DNA of 64,000 nucleotides from Symsagittifera roscoffensis. Lineage: Eukaryota > Xenacoelomorpha > Acoela > Convolutidae. A model generated the notes under the pieces. The model was not told where the DNA came from and searched no databases. It saw only the letters and a program-made list of their open reading frames with translations. How positions within the stretch are numbered: position 1 is the stretch's first letter; each line of letters starts with the position of its first letter. The stretch lies in contig NC_087062.1 in the NCBI RefSeq assembly GCF_963678635.1, positions 1,426,001-1,490,000 on the forward strand, read 5' to 3'. Below are positions 46,187-59,363 of the stretch, piece after piece. A program made the position numbers and the translations under genes.

Positions 46187-49100
46187 ATGCCATCTAAAAA
46201 AGTTTCCTACTTTCCAATTAATTATACTGACAAAATGAAAAGACGCAGTAATGATTATACTAACAAATTTAGGGGACTTCAAGCTAGAGATATCGATAAG
46301 AAATTAGAACCCCATGTTAATCTAGCACAAGGCAAAAATGAAAAAAAAAATGCTTTTCTCGGAAAAACCCGGGAAAGAACGTTATCAAAGAAAGTGTTAA
46401 ATTTTTCAAGGACGCGAAAAGGACAATGAAAAACTAGAAAAAAAACTAGAAACAGATATTCAATTGCTACAAAATTGCAATTTGTGAGGCCTGTAAGCAG
46501 AATTGGTGGGGGAAATTTCATCAACAAGATGAGAAATGGAAAGATGCAAAACAAACTCTATGTGAAATTTTAAAAAATATATTCAATACCATCAATCCTC
46601 AAAATCTCAGAGAAACAAAAGTTTCGTAACTGCGTACAGATATTTAAGGACGGCCATCTCTTAGTATTCTCTGCTAGAGAAAAATCATGTGACAACTGTG
46701 GACGAGAAGAAATTTAGCAAAACACTGTAGGAGTAGAGGAAGACCACAAGTACTAATAAAAAAATTGTTGAACAGGTCAACCCAATGAACAAGATCAACC
46801 ATCAACTACAAAAACCTAACCCAGATTTGAAATTGGTTATCAATCTAAATGATTTCAAATACTAGCAATCGACGAGGAAACAGAAATCAATAAAATACGA
46901 GACACGGTGGAAGATGGTATCAAGACTGTATTCTCCCAAGAGGGTCAAGAAATTTTTGAAATTGCTCACGATATCCCGGGCGATAATAACTCGTTTGAAG
47001 CAGAAAATCAAATTGAACTAGCTAGTCCCGTATCAATAATGAAAAAACATCTTTTACACGAACTGAGATTTCGAGATGAATTTCTAAAGACAGCACCGGT
47101 AGATCAAATTACTGAAAAAGTAGATCAAGGATTCGCAAGCACCATCAACGTCATTCAAAGAGTCGTCATCACGATACGATTGCACGGATGGAACGCGATC
47201 GACCATAATTATTTTTTAACCGACGGCACAGAAATGAACTTTTTTGGAGACGATATCTTACCCAGCCTGGGTATCAAAGTATTACAATTTTCTGCCCCTA
47301 CTGCACGGCAGAACAGCAACTTCTGTGAAATTTAAGAAAGCAGCACTTGAGAACAGTACCCACAAAATTTACTTCTGATGAACCATACAGCTCAAACAAC
47401 AGAAACCCAAAACAAAGTGAGTTCAGAAAACTTTTACGGTAATCGTTCCCGTTAATTTTAACAAGAATAGGTAGATCAAATAGTTTTATATTTAACACTT
47501 TTTTTTATCGACCCATTATGACCACTACAAGTTGAAAGAAATCGAATCCCCCTATATCTACTTCAGTAGGTAAAATCATTTGTGGACTAAATGCCAAAAT
47601 ATGAGCGTATAACAAACTATCAAAATGCTCGTAACACTTTTTCTTAAACTGATTGTCACAGCCGGAAAGAATATGAATTAGTAGTCAAAAAAATTTCGAA
47701 AACACTAAAAAAACAGATCTACAGAAATCAATACCAAAAGCCCAACTTAGTCGAACTAATAGATAATGAAGCTCTTACAATCAGTGAAAACGCAGCAAAT
47801 TCAGTGTGGTTTTCATCAAAAGATCTTTAAAACGCTTAGAAGCCGGATCCCGGTTGCTTAAAAGACCAGCAGTCGATGCAATTTTAATATAGTGGATGGG
47901 ACGTTACCAGATCGTATTGTTTGAAAAACGGAATTTAAGAATTGGGAGAAATGCCCCAGGAATTCCAATGCTGTTTGGGTATGTTAGAAAAGAAAACCCT
48001 AGAATACCCACTGCTATCTAGACGATAGTTTAATAGCAACTGTCGGTACAGCCGGTGAACACAGCAAAACTGTTTTAAAGCTGTCAAATAAATCAGGCGG
48101 TGAAGTTTTATTTATCAAATGGGAAAACCCCTAATTCACAAAACCGATGCAATCGAAAATTCATAATAATCAAAATCTCTAACAGATTTAAGATCACTAA
48201 TTGGATCAATAAACCAGTTCAACAACCTTATTCCGAATCTGGCTACACTATGCTTGCCCTGTTGATACTTGATGCAGAACATTAAACCTTTTTGTGGACC
48301 AAGAATCAAAAAGAAGCGTTCAAAAAAATCAAATCGGAATTCTTCAAAACGGTGATGAATCTAAATAAAAAACTAGGGTGGAAATCAATTCTTCATATAT
48401 GGGATTTGAAGCCTAAATTGAACAAAACTGCAAAAACGTGTGGAAAACTATCGCATTTGCATCACGATTTTTGAATATAGCAAAAATGAAATTTGGCGAC
48501 TATGATTTAGAGCTTTTAGGACTGGTTGGGTCACTAGATCAATTTGAAAATTACCAAAAAATATCAAAAAACAAGATTTCAACTGATCAAAAAGCATTAC
48601 TTGGAACACTACGAGACATTCGTTATGCGAAAACTACCCAATAAAGACTAACAAAAAGAGCATATAAAACTGCATTTCTGCCTTTTTTTGGCAGAGCATA
48701 TGCCCGGGAAGGATGTGGGTTTCGTAGACAGCCCTACAAGTAAACCGACCTTGGTTTCAGAAAACAATGAGAAATTTGCGATAGCGTCAATGGAAATTAA
48801 AGCAGTCTTACTAGGCTTTGACAAAGCTAGGAGAAAATTTGAACCAATAATCACAAAAAAAAACGAAATTTTTCGGAACAACTCCTATAGCGTGAATTAA
48901 TGCTGCAATGCGATTCGCCAAAAAAAATGAGCGAGAAAAAATAATCAGATACGCTGCCAAACAATTTATGACAGTGCAAAACTTTAAGTCTGCCAATCTC
49001 AATCGTTAAAACCTTAAAAACAATGACAGAGGCAAAGTTTCAGAAACAAAAAAAGCTCAAACACAGACAAAACAACTCATCTTTCAACTCCATTGAAAGT

Positions 49101-50230
49101 TTTCCGAGTACTCCACCAACACAAAAAAGCCGAAGTTCAGCTCTAACTAATATCTTTCCCATTCAAATGGCCTGAAATATTCGACACCAGATTTATGGCC
49201 ATGGTGAGTAACAAATATCTTAAATTGAGAAAGATTAAGAAAGTCAATACAGAAAATAAATATTTGACATTGCTCAACTAGAGAACTGTTTTTAAAGCTA
49301 TATTGACAATTTACGCGAGAAGGACGGTTGTCTTTACTTCGATGGACGTCTAGTGATTAGAACACCAATGTTAGCCGGACTTCACTAGGATCACCCTGGC
49401 CTGTTTACCTTGAAAATTTTAGCCCTCCAGAATGTGTGGTGGCCCAAGATAAAATGTGAAATCCAGGTTCACAAAGAGAAGCGACTCAAAAGTGTGAAGG
49501 ACGGTAAGAATTTAAAAACGCTAATGGCTGCCTCAGAGTTTGTAAAACTTACAACAGTAGTAGAATCTAATGAGGGCATAGAACTTGACTTTGCACTTCC
49601 GTTATCAATTATTTGGGAACAAAAAATAACTACTCGTGTTTATCGATCGCTTCTTAAAACTTTCATTAGTCCAAATTACCTCTATCATCTCGGCAAAAAC
49701 AAAAATCAAATTCGCTGCACGGAATATATGGAAAATTTTGAGCGGATCAAGGGTCACGATTTATAGCTGTCGGAAGCGATCAGCAGCAATCTTCAAACTG
49801 CACCCGCTTTGAAGCTCATTTCGGCAGGATTGCAAATATCGTTTGGCATAACCTAGTAAAACCTCCATCTAAGCAAAACTTGAACTGGGATCAGATTAGG
49901 CTATACTCAGATAAAGGGAAGAGGTTGATGGGCCCGGCCAGATGGATGACTGAGATTCCCCAAATCACAACGTTAAATACCTAGCTTGACCAGTCAGAAA
50001 CTTCATCAGATGAACACACAAATGCCACATGAAATATCCCAACCAGTGACGGCTCACCAGTGAAAATACTCGAGAAATCGAAAACAACTCGCAGCACTGG
50101 GAGTTGTTAAAACACCAAAATCACTGCCGGGGATGACAATCATCTTAAGAAAAGTACAAGATCGAAAGAAGAGGAACCTTTCCTCAAAAATTTTAAGATC
50201 AAAATCGTTAGAGAATCAGATCATACCGTA
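46187..50230 (+). pseudogene. Heavily decayed gypsy gag-pol
   Basis: Fragments appear in the usual order across many stops and frame changes. Basic gag sequence is at 46187-46429. A broken CCHC knuckle (CDNCGREE) is near 46690. Protease-like sequence (LTDGTEMNFFGDDILPSLGI) lies within 46907-47335. The RT motif YLDD is at 48015-48026. RT thumb (LTDLRSLIGSINQF) and the FLWTKNQKEAFKKIK segment are at 48180-48330. RNase H (IAFASRFLN..., DYDLELLGLV..., TDQKALLGTLRD) is at 48440-48630. The EHMPGKDVGFVD linker is near 48695. The integrase zinc region (DHPGLF, NVWWPKI) is at 49390-49460, and degraded core and C-terminal sequence runs to about 50000. No LTRs were found. It is much older than the element at 20978. 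Confidence 0.8.
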
Positions 50231-51081
50231 AGTTTTGAAAATGGGAAAAATAATTGTAAATCTGATTTAACTGTAAGCACAGACATCAAGGACACAGCGA
50301 CAAAAAACACCAGTCATCCCGAGAAAAAGGACAGTTACTGACTTATTATGCCATCAAAGGCCCTACTTGATGCCAAAGCATCAAGAAAGAAGCATCCAAA
50401 AATTCTCGACCACGACAAGCTGCTCGAAATAGACATTAGGCAGAGTTTGAAGAACTTGGCATAGTGAGACGCAACGTTGCCGTGACCACTTTGAGAGAAA
50501 ACTACTCAGGAAAGAGAAAAAAGCGCAAAAGGCGAGGCAGTGAATACCACATGAACCAGACAACACAGAAAAGAAACCGAAATCAGTAGTTGTTAGCATC
50601 CCTGATTCTCCGATAACAACAATGGCAACAAAACCCAGATCGCAGGTTTCATCGGACGAAAACTCAAGCGACCTACAAAAACAGCACGAGATACAGTAAT
50701 ACCTTCGAACATCGACTCCTCAAAAGTCAAGTGAAAGAAATGAGGAAGATCCTAAACTGGAGGAACCAAGTCCCGCAATTATCACACACAGCAATACAAA
50801 CACTATATAATTCCATTTTTTTCCTTCTTGTTGTTGTAGATTTTTCTATAAACCCAAGACATGCTATCGAAAGAGCAATCCTGGCTTGAGTCAGTGCTGC
50901 ATTGGAGACAGTGAAAACATGGCAAAGCATGAACCTTAAATTTCAAAACGAGCCAAAGTAGAAAAAACATCGATGAAGAGAGCTAATTTTTAACCCGAGT
51001 TCAGCGCGGTTGGTGATTTCAACTGACTAAATTTTTCAGAGCTCGTTATCCAAGCTGGTGTTGGGAGTTGACTAAGCGTTG
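50231..51081. other. No supported gene; possible tail of the decayed element
   Basis: Composition resembles the preceding pol remains up to about 50700, and polar, stop-ridden translation continues. Nothing can be named. Confidence 0.3.
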
Positions 51082-51281
51082 NNNNNNNNNNNNNNNNNNN
51101 NNNNNNNNNNNNNNNNNNNNNNNNNNNNNNNNNNNNNNNNNNNNNNNNNNNNNNNNNNNNNNNNNNNNNNNNNNNNNNNNNNNNNNNNNNNNNNNNNNNN
51201 NNNNNNNNNNNNNNNNNNNNNNNNNNNNNNNNNNNNNNNNNNNNNNNNNNNNNNNNNNNNNNNNNNNNNNNNNNNNNNNNN
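51082..51281. other. Assembly gap, 200 N
   Basis: Exactly 200 N. ACTAAGCGTTG ends the left contig and begins the right one. Confidence 0.99.
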
Positions 51282-51381
51282 ACTAAGCGTTGACCCATTT
51301 GCATCACTTGCACTTAAAAAATTGAGCCAGACAGAATTGCTGTTTTCTACATAGATTTGATGATGTCATGCAACTGACTGT

Positions 51382-51749
51382 CAGGGCGGATTTAGGGAAG
51401 CCTCAGGAATTGGACCCCATTTCGACCCAAAGGGTCCCTCTTTGTAGTAGTTTGAGATATTCATTTTTGGCTGACTGACCCTAAAATTTTCCTAACGGCA
51501 CCGTAGGCGCCAATATATACTAACTTTCAGGGGGGAGCGCGCGCCAAAAAAAAAACGGATATTTTGGTCAATGTTTTCCAAAAAGTGCCTGAAACGCCTG
51601 TTTTTTTTTCAAAGTTTTGCTTACGGCGCAATAATTTTGGCCAAAACAGGGTCTTTGTAGTGCTCTGGGAGAGCTCAGAAAATGATAATTTTCAACATGT
51701 TTTTGAAAAACCGCCCTCCCCACTCGAGAAAATCCTAGATTCGCCCCTG
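51382..51749. mobile_element. hAT-like MITE, family H copy 2
   Basis: Ends are CAGGGCGGATTTAGGG and the inverse CCTAGATTCGCCCCTG, the CAGGGGCGRATYTAGG type of terminus seen in hAT elements. Non-coding. No clear 8-bp flanking duplication. It shares internal blocks with 10855, 58973 and 61976. Confidence 0.8.
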
Positions 51750-51800
51750 GATACGCGGATACTCTCATCTTCAGATTTTGTCAAGGCTTTTTGATATTAC

Positions 51801-52943
51801 CCGCACCGAGCGCCCATGGATCATAATCGATTATATTGTCATAATATGGTCAGCATCTATAAAATGACAAAATAATCGATTATAATCCATTAAAAATGGA
51901 TTATAATCTTAATATTTTTTATCCCAATAAAATCCATTATAATCGATTATAATAGATTATAATGGATTTTTTCGAGGGGTTATTCATGAAATTTACAATT
52001 TTGTTCGAAATTATCTCATTTCCTGTTTAGTGCAGTTGCTACGTGTTATGTTTCATAAAATGTTACATTTCAGAAAAAAAATTATATATGTTTTTTGTCT
52101 CTACTTTTTCTAATTCATCGCAGTTTAACACTTCATTTTACAGTTTTTTTTTACCACAACCCCCGTCCCCCCCACCCCAGTTTACCAAATCAAACTCCCC
52201 CTCCCCCCCCCCCCCCCAGTTTACCAATCCCCCCCCCTCCCCCTCCCCCCCCTCCCCCCCTCCCCATCCACCAGTTTACTAAACCCCCCGCCCCCCTCCA
52301 GTTTACGAAGCCAGTTAAGCCCCCAGTATACTACCACCCACCAGTTTACTAGCCCCCACCCCCAGTTTACCCCCTCCCACCATTTACCAATCCCCCCTCC
52401 AGTTTACCCTGCCCCTTTAGATTGGGGGGGGGGGGGGTAAAAAAGCTTCAGGGGGCGAGGGGATGACCAGTTTAACCCCCCCCCCCCCCGTTTTCTTCCC
52501 CTCCCCTCAGTTTACCATGCCCCTTTAGTTAGGGAGGGGGGGGGGTAAAAAGTTTGAGGGGGCGAGGGGACGAAGTTGAGACATGGCATTTAGTAAAAGA
52601 CAGGGCATAAATTCTGCAAACTTCTCGCAAAATTAATCGAATTTAGTTCTAAAAATGAAATGGATTATAATCAATTATAATGGATTATAATGGATTTTCA
52701 TTTCAAAATAATCGATTATAATGGATTATCTTGGCAAAAATAATCGATTTCAGTGACAAAAATATGGATTATAATCGATTATAATGGATTATAATGGATT
52801 ATTTTTGTTCAAAAATAATCGATTATAATGGCTATATAATCGTTTTCGTGGTCTGAATTTTACATCCGTAATGGATTATAATCGATTGTTTTTGTCTCGG
52901 TAATCCTTTATAATCGATTAGAATCCATGGGCGCTCGGTGCGG
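51801..52943. mobile_element. C/G-tract inverted-repeat element P, copy 3 (complete, 1.14 kb)
   Basis: Perfect 21-bp terminal inverted repeats (CCGCACCGAGCGCCCATGGA plus T) lie at 51801-51821 and 52923-52943, flanked by TTA on both sides (51797-51799 and 52944-52946). Inside each end are arrays of TAATCGATTATAATGGAT words. The centre has long C tracts with CAGTTTACC words, and two units each pairing a GGGGGG-TAAAA tract with GGGGGCGAGGGGA (52420-52580). Non-coding. Open frames through the C tract are low complexity. Confidence 0.85.
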
Positions 52944-53284
52944 TTAGTGTCTTTCAAAAACTCGTGTTGGAACAAGTTGTTTCTGCAGTGTTCTTTAAAA
53001 CCATGTTGTTTGTGGCACTTGTTTTTCTTGTTGATTGATCACTATAAGTCCTATAATACTCGGGGATCCCAGGGAACGTCTTCAAGTTTCTCGAAGTGCC
53101 GGGAACGTCTGCGAGATCTGCTGCCACCGCTTCATCGATATTTCCACTTTTCAAAAAATTAAATCGTTCATTTCAAATCTTCCTAATGATCTTGCTACCT
53201 TTTTTGTCCGTACAATTGTATACATACAGAAAACGCTCCCTTTGGAAGATTTGAAATGAGTGATTCAATCATTTAAGTACTATT

Positions 53285-54450
53285 AAAATATGTTTTCTTA
53301 CATCAGATTTACGTTGCCATTTTGCTGTTCTCCAAGTCAGCAAACTTTGGACTGAAAGAATCAGCTGTTACATTTTTGAATGATGTTTTGAAGCATCAAT
53401 TTTGTTGAAAGAAAAAATTCATAGAAAACTTTTTGCAGCATTTGAGCTATGGACTCATAGTAAATATTAATCATAAAAATTTGTCAAAAAACAAATCTTT
53501 GGAATCGCCTAATTTCTGCACGCAATTTTTCTCTGAAAATTAAAAGTATATGAGCAACTACCATCCAGGGGTGGGTTATGGGAGGTCGCGAGGAGGTGGT
53601 TCCGGCGATTGTGAGTTCAGAATCGTCCAGCCAAAAATGGATGTCGTAGAGTTGTTTTAAATTTTGTATGACTATTTTCAACATAGATTTTATAAGACTA
53701 TTTTCTGAGCGGATTAAAATTTGAATTTTTGAGTAATATTAGCTCAAAAAAACTGAGCATTAATAATTTCCACATTCGCGCACTATTGATTCCAACAAAT
53801 AAATTTAATTCGAGCATTTCCTGGCTGTCACAAACTGTGTTTATAAGGTTTTAACACAATTCAATTTAACTTCATCCTGAGACAGATTTTCTGAGATTCT
53901 TTGGCGCTTTCAGGAAGTGAGTTTTTGCAATTCAGGGTCGAAACAAAATATTCAAAAATCACTTAACAACTTAATAAATTTATGTTCTTTGGGAGTGAAT
54001 AAAAAATTAAGTTTCAAAGAAGGCATCATTTAAAGCTATGCAAAACCAAATTGTTTTAGCTGAATGGCTAATACAACGCAAAAAAGGAACATTTGACCTA
54101 TTCCATCCCAAACAATTCAACCACTTTATTTTAATCTGATTGACTAGAATTAGCTAATCAGATTCCAGTACCAGCTCGAAAAGTTTTGTCTATAATTTTA
54201 AGTAGATATAAAAATGAGCCGAAATGCCAGAAAAAAAAACACATTATTTTGTAAAATAATCAAAAATTTTCAAATATGCTGCATTCACCACAAAAAAAAG
54301 CAACATGAAAAAAACCAACGTCACATCTGCTCTAAATTTGGCCATGTTGAAAATCGAATTAAGAAAAAATATATAACGCATTGATAACAACCAATTAGTG
54401 TTTTTTCTTAGCTTTACAGATTGAGTTTTTTCTTCAGTTGCTGTCATTTA
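53285..54450. repeat. Old segmental duplication, unit 1
   Basis: Shares an ordered series of blocks with 54715-56300: CATCAGATTTAC, TCAGCAAA(C/T)TTTGGACTG, TTTTGAAGCA, GAGCAACTA(C/T)CATCCAGGGG, TTTCCTGGCTGTC, TTGACTAGAATTAGC. Divergence is substantial. A slightly GC-richer stretch at 53050-53110, just before it, yields no recognisable exon. Confidence 0.7.
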
Positions 54451-54714
54451 TTCTGATTCGAGTATGACCAACATTCCTTCAAATCATAAATTTATCTCCA
54501 CACTACCTTCAACAATTTTTCAAAACCGTTGAAAATTCTAGCACCAGTTTTAAAGTTTCCCCTACTATCACACTCTCTTCGATTTATAGAAGCTTCCTTT
54601 CCTGAAATTCGCGGGCTCTCTATGACAACATCCAGACATGGTAGTTCCCATACATGGTAGATACTTCCAATTTAAGTTTTGCTGACTCATCCGTAAATCT
54701 GACAATATCTGACC

Positions 54715-56300
54715 ATCTGTGGAAATATGTTTTCATGCATCAGATTTACAGATGAGTTGCTAATTTGCAGTTTTCTATGTCAGCAAATTTTGGACTGGAA
54801 GAAGCAGTTGTTATATTTTGAATGATCTTTTGAAGCACCATTTTTGTTAACAGAGTAAACTTATTGAAGTTTCTCGCAAGTTTCAAGCCTTTGACTCATA
54901 AACGTAATATTGGTTAACATTTGTCAAAAAAATGGAATCTCCTAACTTGTATGAACTAGACGCAGTTTTTCTCTGAAATTTAAAAATTTTGGCTATATTG
55001 AAAAAACAGTAGAAAATGCTAAATTAGAGCCAACATAATACATAAATTTTCAAAAAAAATCTTAAAAATGGAAATGCTTTTCTTTCCACAATTTTCTAAC
55101 ATTCAACCAATATTTTTCAGCATTTTTCCTTCGACAACTTATGTTGAGATAGATGCTGACTCTGATGATATTATGAAACCCGTGAAACCTAATTGTTGAC
55201 ACATTCAATGTTTCAGTTATGTACACTCATTACGATGCCAAACTGTGCACTGGATAGGCGCAGGTTTTAGTGTCTGTATGTTCCTGGATTCCAGAGACAA
55301 ATCTTTAAATAAGTTAAAAATTTTTCATTACATTCAAAGCAAACGACGAAAGAACAAAAAAAGAACACAGAGAACTTCCTTGTTGCGAAATTCATTTAAA
55401 TTTCACTAAAATTCACAGTTTAACCTCGTAATGCTCTTTTACACAATTATCTTTGGAAAATGTGTCTCTTTTTGAGCTGAGCCGAAGGATACAGTGACTA
55501 TACATAAATCATGCAAACATATCACGCTAAATTGCTTTTATTATTTTTTGAGCAACTATCATCCAGGGGCGAATAAGGGAGGAGGTTGCGTGAATTGTTA
55601 CTTCACAGTTGGCTGGCCAAAAATGGACGTCGTAAAACAGAATCAATTTCATATTTTACTACCAATTTTATAAGACATTTAAAAAATGAGCATTTTTGAT
55701 TTCCACATTCGCGTCAAAAAATTTGAATGATTATAACAAATAAATTTTATTCGAGCCATTTCCTGGCTGTCCCAAAATGTTTGAACGGTTTTAGCACAAT
55801 TCACCTTAAATTAATCTTGAGACACATTTAAACTTTTTTGAGATTCTTTGGCGGTTTCAGGAGGTAAACTTCTGCGTTTCAGGATCGAAGCAAAATATAT
55901 AAAAGTCACTCATCAACCTAATAAATGTATGTTATGATTGAGTGAATGAAAAATTAGGCTCCAGTAAAGGCATCATTTTGAAGCCATGCAAAATCAATAC
56001 AAAGAAAAAACTAAACTTTGGTCTTATACCGCCCCAAATACATTTTTTTCACATCTTTTATCCAGATCTATTTTATTTGAATCTGATTGACTAGAATTAG
56101 CCAATCAGATTCCAGTACCAGCTCGAAATGTTTTGTGCATATTTTTCAATAGATATAAAAATGAGTCAAAAGTCAAAAAACATTACTTGGGATAATACTC
56201 CAAAATGTTTCTGCATGCACCAAAACAAAATATCCGCAGGAAAAAACAATGTCACTCCGCTCTAAATTCAGCTTTGTTGGAAATTGGATTTAAAAAAAAA
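54715..56300. repeat. Old segmental duplication, unit 2, with insertion
   Basis: Diverged second copy. Between about 55003 and 55547 it carries extra sequence absent from unit 1, and element E3 lies inside that extra sequence. No gene is seen. Confidence 0.7.
55229..55432 (+). mobile_element. ATTACGAGGCC inverted-repeat element E3 (204 bp, deleted)
   Basis: Left end ATTACGATGCCAAACTGTGC followed by CTGGATAGGCGCA as in E1, and right end CACAGTTTAACCTCGTAAT. Most of the E1 interior is missing. Confidence 0.8.
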
Positions 56301-56324
56301 CAGTTTACACATTGGTAATGACCG

Positions 56325-56701
56325 GGGCACTACAACAGTGCGGAAAATCAAAATGTTGCTTAGCAGTGCCTAAAATTGTTTAATTTTAATCTAAATCATC
56401 CCAAATCACTTACAAGTAAATTAATTTGAATCGAGGGAAGCTGAAAAGCCAAACATGGCTGTTTTAATTGATGCCGCTTGTTAAACAAACAAAAATTTTC
56501 AAGCGCGGCGTGGTAACTGTTTCTGAAAAAACCATTAACTCAATTAAATTGACAATTTTTCTTCTCGGTTAAAAAGAGTATTCAAGCAAACTGCCAACAA
56601 TTCGCAAACAGAATTCAAAATTTCAAATATTCCCAATTTTTGGTACTGTTGAACACATTTTCAGTTTCGGCACTGTTTTACTTCGGCACTGCTGAACGCC
56701 C
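56325..56701 (+). mobile_element. CAGTGC inverted-repeat element, copy B (intact site)
   Basis: Ends GGGGCACTACAACAGTGCGG and GCACTGCTGAACGCCC. It is the reverse-complement relative of 12498-13228, without the inserted MITE. Possible flanking duplication GTAATGAC/GTAATAAG (6 of 8), compatible with a hAT-like element. Confidence 0.78.
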
Positions 56702-58406
56702 GCGTAATAAGCAATCAAGCGCAATCAGCGTTTTCTTCTCCGCTTTATAGATTTTCTTTGCAAAAGTACAAAAATTGTACCGAATAAGTAGAAAAAATTC
56801 ATAAAATGAAGCATTATTTCACATTCTCAATAGCTTCGACAAAAACGAAATGTGTTACTGGTAATATTTGGCAGATGGCACTAGTTGTTTTTATTTGGTT
56901 GTTGTCATTGGGAGAGGGCTGTATTCTGATTAGTGAAGGAACAACAATGCCCAATTCTTCTCAAACCAATCAACGCCGTTCAAACTCTGCAAAACTGAGC
57001 GTATTCATTGCTTATTTCTCTCAATTGTTTGAATACTGAGATCTGATTGGCTGACAAATGAAGTTTCAGACCATTCTTTCGATTTTTTGAATACTGAGAT
57101 CTAATTGGTTAACAAAAATTTCGAGCATTCGGTTCTACGAACATGAGTTATTCCCCCGTGAATTGGCAGACAAAAAAGACGTAGAACAGGCACAAAAATT
57201 TAAAACCAACTACAGTTATTGTAATCCAAAATAATGAAAACATTTTTTTTTTCAGTTTGAGCCGTGTTGAAAATGTTTTCCTTGTGCATTATTTGACACT
57301 AAATCATTTTTCAAGGCAGCTAACGTTGTACTTTCTGACAACTATGTTATTTGTAAAAACTTGTATTTTGCGATCGCCTGAAAGCTATAGTTAATTTGAA
57401 AGTTTATGTTTTGTTTATTTTTATAGCAGTACTAAAAAAGTCCTTTTTTTAGAGTTGCCACGTAAAAATTCAAGTTTTAGTTGGCTTTTCAGTTCTAATC
57501 AACTGTGCGAGTTTTTCGGATGAAGATTAGGTTGTCGTGTGAGTGGATGACTTTTCAAAACAGATGGCTAAAACTGAAAATGATTGACCTAAAACAATTC
57601 GCCATACTCAGCGAAATTCCTCAGTACCCTAAGCTGGCGTATATTTCCTTAATATAATTTTCCTTCCAATTTACAAGAAACTGACAGAATTTTAGTTATC
57701 AATGTTGTTTTTTCGTTCCCAATAGATGCTAAATACTTCACTTCTCTAAAGACTTGAGATTCTGAAAAAAATGTTATCATTTTTTTCAAATCCATTTCAA
57801 AGTTTTATCAAAGCTGTTACACACGTTAAAAGGCAGTCGGAACATTCACGGCTACGTCTTGATGCGAGAAATCGTGTCTGACTAAAATATTTTATTTTGT
57901 GAAGCTCTCTGCTAAAAACAACGTTGAGATTAGAACTTAAATTCGTAAAAAAAAACTCAAAGTTTTACAAACTATATTGCACTGGAAAACAATTAGTTCA
58001 CAAAAACTAAAGCTGACCGGGTAAATTATTGGCGAGGGTAGTCGGAACATTCAGGACTATTAGCATGGGCTACTCTTGCTTCAGATCATTCAGAAACTAT
58101 TTTTTCTAGTGCCAGCTCAGCTGGTTAAAAAAGTTGGTTCTGGTAGCCAAAAGACTGAAAAAAAAACTTGCAACAACAATTATTTTTTCCGACTCGCCAA
58201 TAGTTCCCTTAACTTAAATTAATTAACAAAATTGTTTTTTTTTCTGTGATTTTTAGTCGTTTTTTTTTAAAATTCTGAATCACTTTTACTGCGCTACTCA
58301 TAGTTAGACACAAACAAAAATTCATCATAAAAAGAGTTAACGTATATCGGCGAACAAAATTTTCCTTGACTGAAATTAATGTTTCGAAATAATAACTTAT
58401 TAACAA
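56702..58406. other. Intergenic or 3' flank of the channel gene
   Basis: Two copies of TTGAATACTGAGATCT(G/A)ATTGG lie near 57027 and 57090. GGCAGTCGGAACATTCA near 57833 and GTAGTCGGAACATTCAGGA near 58037 resemble an end of repeat family R. No gene is supported. Confidence 0.4.
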
Positions 58407-58704
58407 TCAATCGGCATCACTTGGTAGTATGCGAGTATTGGACATATACACATAATAATACAACCAGTAAATAGTGAACACTGTGAAAAAGGAGCTGGGG
58501 AAGAAAACGCGACTGAACAGTTCGATTCTAGTAGCTGTAATGTAGAGTTTAGGGGGGTCCGAATCAGCTGGTGGGGGTTGGAGAGCAGAAGCTACTGATA
58601 CTCTCTTGAGCATGTCTTTGCGTTTGCTGTTCTCGAATGCGTGTCCCAGTTGTTGTTGTTTATTTTGGTGCTCGGATAAAATGGCAGCGAGAGGCGACAT
58701 GGAG
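58407..58704 (-). CDS. Cys-loop ligand-gated ion channel, last exon (M4)
   Basis: This exon encodes 98 residues and then TGA. The first 60 or so are a polar, Gln/Ser/Lys-rich loop (SKRKDMLKRVSVASALQPPP), followed by the fourth membrane helix IELFSRVFFPSSFFTVFTI-YWLYYYVY and a 12-residue tail. The pattern I-D/E-x-x-S-R-x-x-F-P-x-x-F...YW is typical of GABA-A, glycine and related anion-channel subunits. I cannot name the subunit from M4 alone. The acceptor TTTTTGCTTCAG ends at 58705. The exon starts with one base, which fits the two bases left by the exon at 61588-61762. Confidence 0.85.
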
Positions 58705-58972
58705 CTGAAGCAAAAATTAAATAGCATGAAAAATAGCATAACTTTTTGGTAGCTGCCTCTGGCATGAATACACGTAGCAACGAAGACGCTTTCAGCAGAG
58801 TTTTAAACTAAGAAGTCATTTAGCAATTAATTTAGAAAAAAACTGACCACGCAATTCTAATACCGAAATGTGAGACTTATTTCGACGGATAGTTTTGAAA
58901 ATTATCAAAATTTCGAAACACACAGGCAAATCGGAGCATTGCACTACTTGCGATGCATCACAAACACAACTT

Positions 58973-59363
58973 CAGGCGCGGATCTAGGAATATCTCGAGG
59001 GGGGGGGGCTTATTTTCAAAAAAAAATTGAAATGTTTCTCGACCTTTTTTAAGTCGACCAAATTTATTTTCTGAGCTCTCCCACCAAATTTTGACCATAT
59101 GTTGACCAAATTTGCTGCGCCGCAGGCAACCAACTTTTTCAAAAAAAAAATAGGCTAAAAAGGCATTTTTACGCACTTTTTGGAAAATTTTGACGCGTTT
59201 TGTCGGCGTGCACTCCCCCTCACAATTAGTATATTCTGGCGCCAAAGGCGCCTTCGAAAAATCTCAGGGCCAGTCAGCCAAAAAAGGACATCTCAAAATA
59301 GTACAAAAGTCGAATCCTTGAGGAAGAGGCGCCCCCCCCCCCCCCTCCCCCCAAAATCCGCTG
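58973..59363. mobile_element. hAT-like MITE, family H copy 3
   Basis: Starts CAGGCGCGGATCTAGGAATATCT, with the GGGG tract typical of its relatives, and ends CCAAAATCCGCTG. Its orientation is inverted relative to the other copies. It lies in the intron of the channel gene if the two channel exons belong together. Confidence 0.75.

Noticed and set aside
52043-52352. Proline-rich open frames
   Set aside because: Direct translation of the C tracts in the P element; no coding signal.
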